From Sphingopyxis sp. (GTDB lineage Bacteria > Pseudomonadota > Alphaproteobacteria > Sphingomonadales > Sphingomonadaceae), in NCBI GenBank assembly GCA_017745175.1, contig JAGHZY010000014.1:28183-92182 (forward strand): DNA of 64,000 bases. Direction: 5' to 3'. This document shows, piece by piece, positions 59,548-64,000 of this stretch; position 1 is the first letter of the stretch, and every line of letters begins with the position of its first letter. Below the pieces are notes generated by a model, which saw only the letters and a list, made by a program, of their open reading frames with translations, was not told the DNA's origin and did no database searches. Made by a program: the position numbers and the translations under genes.

Positions 59548-60591
59548 TCAGGCGAGCACCAGAAACACCCCGCCGAGCGCCTTGCCCCAGCGCGACGAGT
59601 GGACCGTGACATAGATGAGATCGCGGACGTAGCGGACCTCGTGCACGACATGACCTACCGCCTGCTCGATCGTGCGGCGGAGCGTACGCAGCGGTCTCGG
59701 CGCGGCGATCCCGATCCGTGCGGGGCGTTCGGGCGGTCCGGGCAGCGTCGCAAAACCGCCGCTCGTCACGCGCGCATCGTCAGCGACCGCGCGGCACAGC
59801 GCTTCCATGCGCGCGATCGCGAGGCGGTTGGGAACCTCGCGGTCGCGGCTCAACAATTCGAAGCTGTGGCTGAACGCTGAAAACTGGATCGCGCCGCTCG
59901 CCGCACTATGGTCGAGCGCGTCGCGCATTTCCTCTTCGGACATGGCGCAAAGCTGCGCCGGGCGAAAACGGTTGGCGCGGTCCATCAGGCCGCTGACCGG
60001 TACTTCGACCACGCCAAGATGCGTGCGCATGCCGAGGTTGCCGGGGTCGAGCGAGATGTCGCAGCCATGGCCCCGATACGCGCCGTTGAAGCTGCTGTCG
60101 AAACGGAATCCCAGTGCGGCGAGCGCGCGCAGCGTGTCGTCGTTGGCGCCGAAGTTTCCGGCGCGGAACGCGTTCGGTCCGGGCGCGCCGGCGCCCACCA
60201 GAATGTCGCGGGCGAGCGCGATCAGCTTTTTCTGCGCCGGCAGCGGGAAGTCGCCGATGTTGCGCCCCGTCAGCCGGCCCGCGGGATTGAAACGCGCGAA
60301 GGCGAGCCATTCGGTGTGGATATGCACCTGCACCTCGTGCCCGCGCTCGACGACCGGACGGACGATCGCGTCGATCACCTCGGGGCCATAGACCAGCGCG
60401 GGCATCGGATCGATGAAGAAGACACCTTTCAGGCCATGGCGTTCGAGCATGTCCATCTGGAAATGGATGCCGAAATCGCCTTCGCGACAGCGGCCGAGGA
60501 TCGAGCTTTCAAAATTCGCGCGCGCGTCAAGGCCCCGTTGATAGAGGCCCGCTGACAATTCGGTGTCGAAGCTGATGATCGCACGCGTCAC
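59548..60591 (-). CDS. Polysaccharide deacetylase (NodB-like)
   Basis: The 347-residue protein begins VTRAIISFDTELSAGLYQRGLDARANFESSILGRCREGDFGIHFQMDMLERHG. It has FDTE with the catalytic Asp, HEVQVHIHTEW with the metal His pair, FRAGNFGANDDTL and GFRFDSSFNGAYRG, matching NodB-type carbohydrate esterases. The start at GTG 60591 is uncertain; GTG 60600 is in frame. It ends convergent with zapE after 9 bases. Possible substrates are capsule or cell-wall glycans. Confidence 0.85.
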   Translation of the reverse strand: MTRAIISFDTELSAGLYQRGLDARANFESSILGRCREGDFGIHFQMDMLERHGLKGVFFIDPMPALVYGPEVIDAIVRPVVERGHEVQVHIHTEWLAFARFNPAGRLTGRNIGDFPLPAQKKLIALARDILVGAGAPGPNAFRAGNFGANDDTLRALAALGFRFDSSFNGAYRGHGCDISLDPGNLGMRTHLGVVEVPVSGLMDRANRFRPAQLCAMSEEEMRDALDHSAASGAIQFSAFSHSFELLSRDREVPNRLAIARMEALCRAVADDARVTSGGFATLPGPPERPARIGIAAPRPLRTLRRTIEQAVGHVVHEVRYVRDLIYVTVHSSRWGKALGGVFLVLA

Positions 60592-62536
<1,945 letters not shown>

Positions 62537-62570
62537 ACCAGAGCTGCAAACAAATTCAAAGGGATAAAAA

Positions 62571-63461
62571 ATGTCCATTCTCATCGACAAGAATACCAAG
62601 GTCATCACGCAAGGGATGACCGGTGCCACCGGCACCTTCCACACCGAACAGGCGCTCGCTTATGGCACGCAGATGGTCGGCGGCGTGACGCCGGGCAAGG
62701 GCGGCACGACGCACATCGGCCTGCCGATGTTCAACACGGTCGAGGAAGCGAAGCATGCGACCGGCGCGACCGCTTCGGTCATCTATGTGCCGCCGCCGTT
62801 CGCTGCCGACTCGATCCTCGAGGCGATCGATGCCGAGATCGGGCTGATCGTTGCGATCACCGAAGGCATCCCCGTGCTCGACATGGTCAAGGTGAAGCGC
62901 GCCCTCTCGGGTTCGAAGTCGCGTCTGATCGGCCCAAATTGCCCCGGCGTGCTGACCCCCGACGAGTGCAAGATCGGCATCATGCCCGGCAACATCTTCA
63001 AGAAGGGCAGCGTCGGCGTCGTCTCGCGCTCGGGCACGCTGACCTATGAAGCCGTGTTCCAGACCTCGAACGTCGGTCTCGGTCAGACGACCGCGGTCGG
63101 CATCGGCGGCGACCCCGTCAACGGCACCAACTTCATCGACGTGCTCGAACTCTTCCTCGCCGACGAAGCGACCAAGTCGATTATCATGATCGGCGAAATC
63201 GGCGGCGACGCCGAGGAGCAGGCGGCGCAGTTCCTGATCGACGAAGCCAAGCGCGGCCGCAAGAAGCCGATGGCCGGCTTCATCGCGGGCCGCACCGCGC
63301 CTCCGGGCCGCCGCATGGGCCATGCCGGCGCGATCGTGTCGGGCGGCAAGGGTGACGCCGAAAGCAAGATCGCGGCGATGGAAGCCGCCGGCATCAAGGT
63401 GTCGGCGAGCCCGTCCGAACTCGGCACGACGCTCGCCGAAGTGCTCAAGGAACGCGTCTGA
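62571..63461 (+). CDS. sucD: Succinyl-CoA synthetase alpha subunit
   Basis: The 296-residue subunit has the CoA-binding [55 protein letters not shown] and the phosphohistidine loop [15 protein letters not shown]. It forms succinate and ATP or GTP with SucC, whose gene is not in the window. An upstream gap of 34 bases holds AAAGGGAT. A hairpin (63469-63495) separates it from sucA. Confidence 0.98.
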   Translation: MSILIDKNTKVITQGMTGATGTFHTEQALAYGTQMVGGVTPGKGGTTHIGLPMFNTVEEAKHATGATASVIYVPPPFAADSILEAIDAEIGLIVAITEGIPVLDMVKVKRALSGSKSRLIGPNCPGVLTPDECKIGIMPGNIFKKGSVGVVSRSGTLTYEAVFQTSNVGLGQTTAVGIGGDPVNGTNFIDVLELFLADEATKSIIMIGEIGGDAEEQAAQFLIDEAKRGRKKPMAGFIAGRTAPPGRRMGHAGAIVSGGKGDAESKIAAMEAAGIKVSASPSELGTTLAEVLKERV

Positions 63462-63468
63462 GCAGACG

Positions 63469-63495
63469 GTCCGCCGGTGCCCTTTGCCGGCGGAC
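63469..63495 (+). other. Stable hairpin between sucD and sucA
   Basis: GTCCGCCGG (63469-63477) and CCGGCGGAC (63487-63495) form a perfect 9-base stem with a 9-base loop. No T-run follows, so it is more likely an mRNA-processing or stabilising element than a terminator. Confidence 0.7.
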
Positions 63496-63546
63496 CTCCG
63501 CTCCCCATATGAGAACACCCACCCCTTCCTCCCCGTGGAAAAGCAG

Positions 63547-64000
63547 ATGAACCTCGAACGACAAAGCTTCGACATCGACGAGCCGCAGGCCGGCCCGAGC
63601 TGGGCGCCGAAGAACTGGCCCCGGATCGACACCGACGACCTGACCGCCGCGCTCGACCCGCAGCAGATGCAGGTCGCGGTGAAGGCCGCCGCCGCCAAGG
63701 CGGGCGCCGCGTTGTCGAGCGCCGAGGTCGAGCGCGCCGCCGACGATTCGATCCGCGCGATGATGCTGATCCGCACCTATCGCGTGCGCGGCCACCTGGC
63801 TGCCAATCTCGATCCGCTCGGTCTCAGCCAGCGCGAGCTGCCCGCCGACCTCACGCCCGAATATCACGGCTTTGTCGGTGCCGACCTCGACCGTCCGGTC
63901 TGGCTCGGCGGTACGCTGGGCCTCGAGCGCGCGACGGTGCGGGAGATCGTCGCGATCCTGCGCGCGAACTACTGCGGCAACGTCGGCCTCGAATATATGC
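63547..64000 (+). CDS. sucA: 2-oxoglutarate dehydrogenase E1, N-terminal part
   Basis: The first 151 residues lie in the window. The early part SFDIDEPQAGPSWAPKNWP and the E1 N-terminal signature SIRAMMLIRTYRVRGHLAANLDPLGL, PADLTPEYHGFVGADLDRPVWLGGTLGLERATVREIVAILRANYCGNVGLEYM match the 2-oxoglutarate dehydrogenase E1. It decarboxylates 2-oxoglutarate with TPP. GTG 63535 is an alternative start. The gene continues beyond the window. Confidence 0.96.
   Translation, partial: MNLERQSFDIDEPQAGPSWAPKNWPRIDTDDLTAALDPQQMQVAVKAAAAKAGAALSSAEVERAADDSIRAMMLIRTYRVRGHLAANLDPLGLSQRELPADLTPEYHGFVGADLDRPVWLGGTLGLERATVREIVAILRANYCGNVGLEYM

Overview
The window is high-GC, gene-dense alphaproteobacterial chromosome. 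The likely source is a sphingomonad and most probably Sphingopyxis. This rests on a compact gene transfer agent (GTA)-like cluster, N-acetyl-D-Glu racemase DgcA, exosortase-A (XrtA) glycosylation genes, a Cys-type intracellular PHB depolymerase, and an mdh-sucD-sucA order. The genus is inferred from gene content. No rRNA, tRNA, CRISPR array, insertion sequence or integrase was seen.

Layout. 1-11386: GTA/phage-like head and tail genes, all on the plus strand (portal C-terminus, small DUF6127-like gene, prohead protease, major capsid, connector, DUF3168, major tail, chaperone-like genes, short tape measure, DUF2460 fusion, DUF2163, NlpC/P60, host-interaction protein, DUF2793). One exported-protein gene interrupts it on the minus strand, and several palindromic repeat elements sit between and inside its genes. 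11.5-16.1 kb: OmpA porin, orphan ExbD, DUF1993, ABC exporter, YjhX-type toxin. 16.3-22.4 kb: PHB depolymerase, oxidoreductase, DUF1232, DgcA, PNPOx-like protein, SoxR with a divergent VOC gene, exported protein. 22.5-25.1 kb: minus-strand catabolic genes (monooxygenase, CMD-like, thiolase, MaoC). 25.2-28.6 kb: MscS channel, topoisomerase IB, acyltransferase. 28.6-31.4 kb: fragment of an XrtA-associated exopolysaccharide locus. 31.4-36.3 kb: membrane protein, S24 regulator with an operator-like region, soluble CBS-chemoreceptor, AqpZ. 36.3-39.5 kb: GalU, then a complete yfiR-yfiN-yfiB c-di-GMP module. 39.6-46.8 kb: MsrA, M48 protease, heme A synthase, rplM-rpsI, phosphotransferase and its partner.

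46.9-56.1 kb is the most intriguing region. It holds a metallophosphoesterase, a lipid-kinase-like enzyme, two nucleotidyltransferases, a CDP-alcohol phosphotransferase with a long N-terminal extension, a HIT protein, a CDP-glycerol transferase-like enzyme, a HAD phosphatase and a flippase. Most neighbours overlap by a few bases. Together they look like a pathway that activates a phospho-alcohol as a CDP derivative, transfers it and exports the product. No described pathway was recognised with this exact set.

56.2-64 kb is mainly central metabolism: sdhB (apart from sdhCDA), an MBL lipoprotein, thioesterase, ZapE, polysaccharide deacetylase, then mdh, an exported protein, sucD and the start of sucA.

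Translational coupling by ATGA, GTGA or TGATG overlaps is pervasive, and these overlaps decided many start codons.
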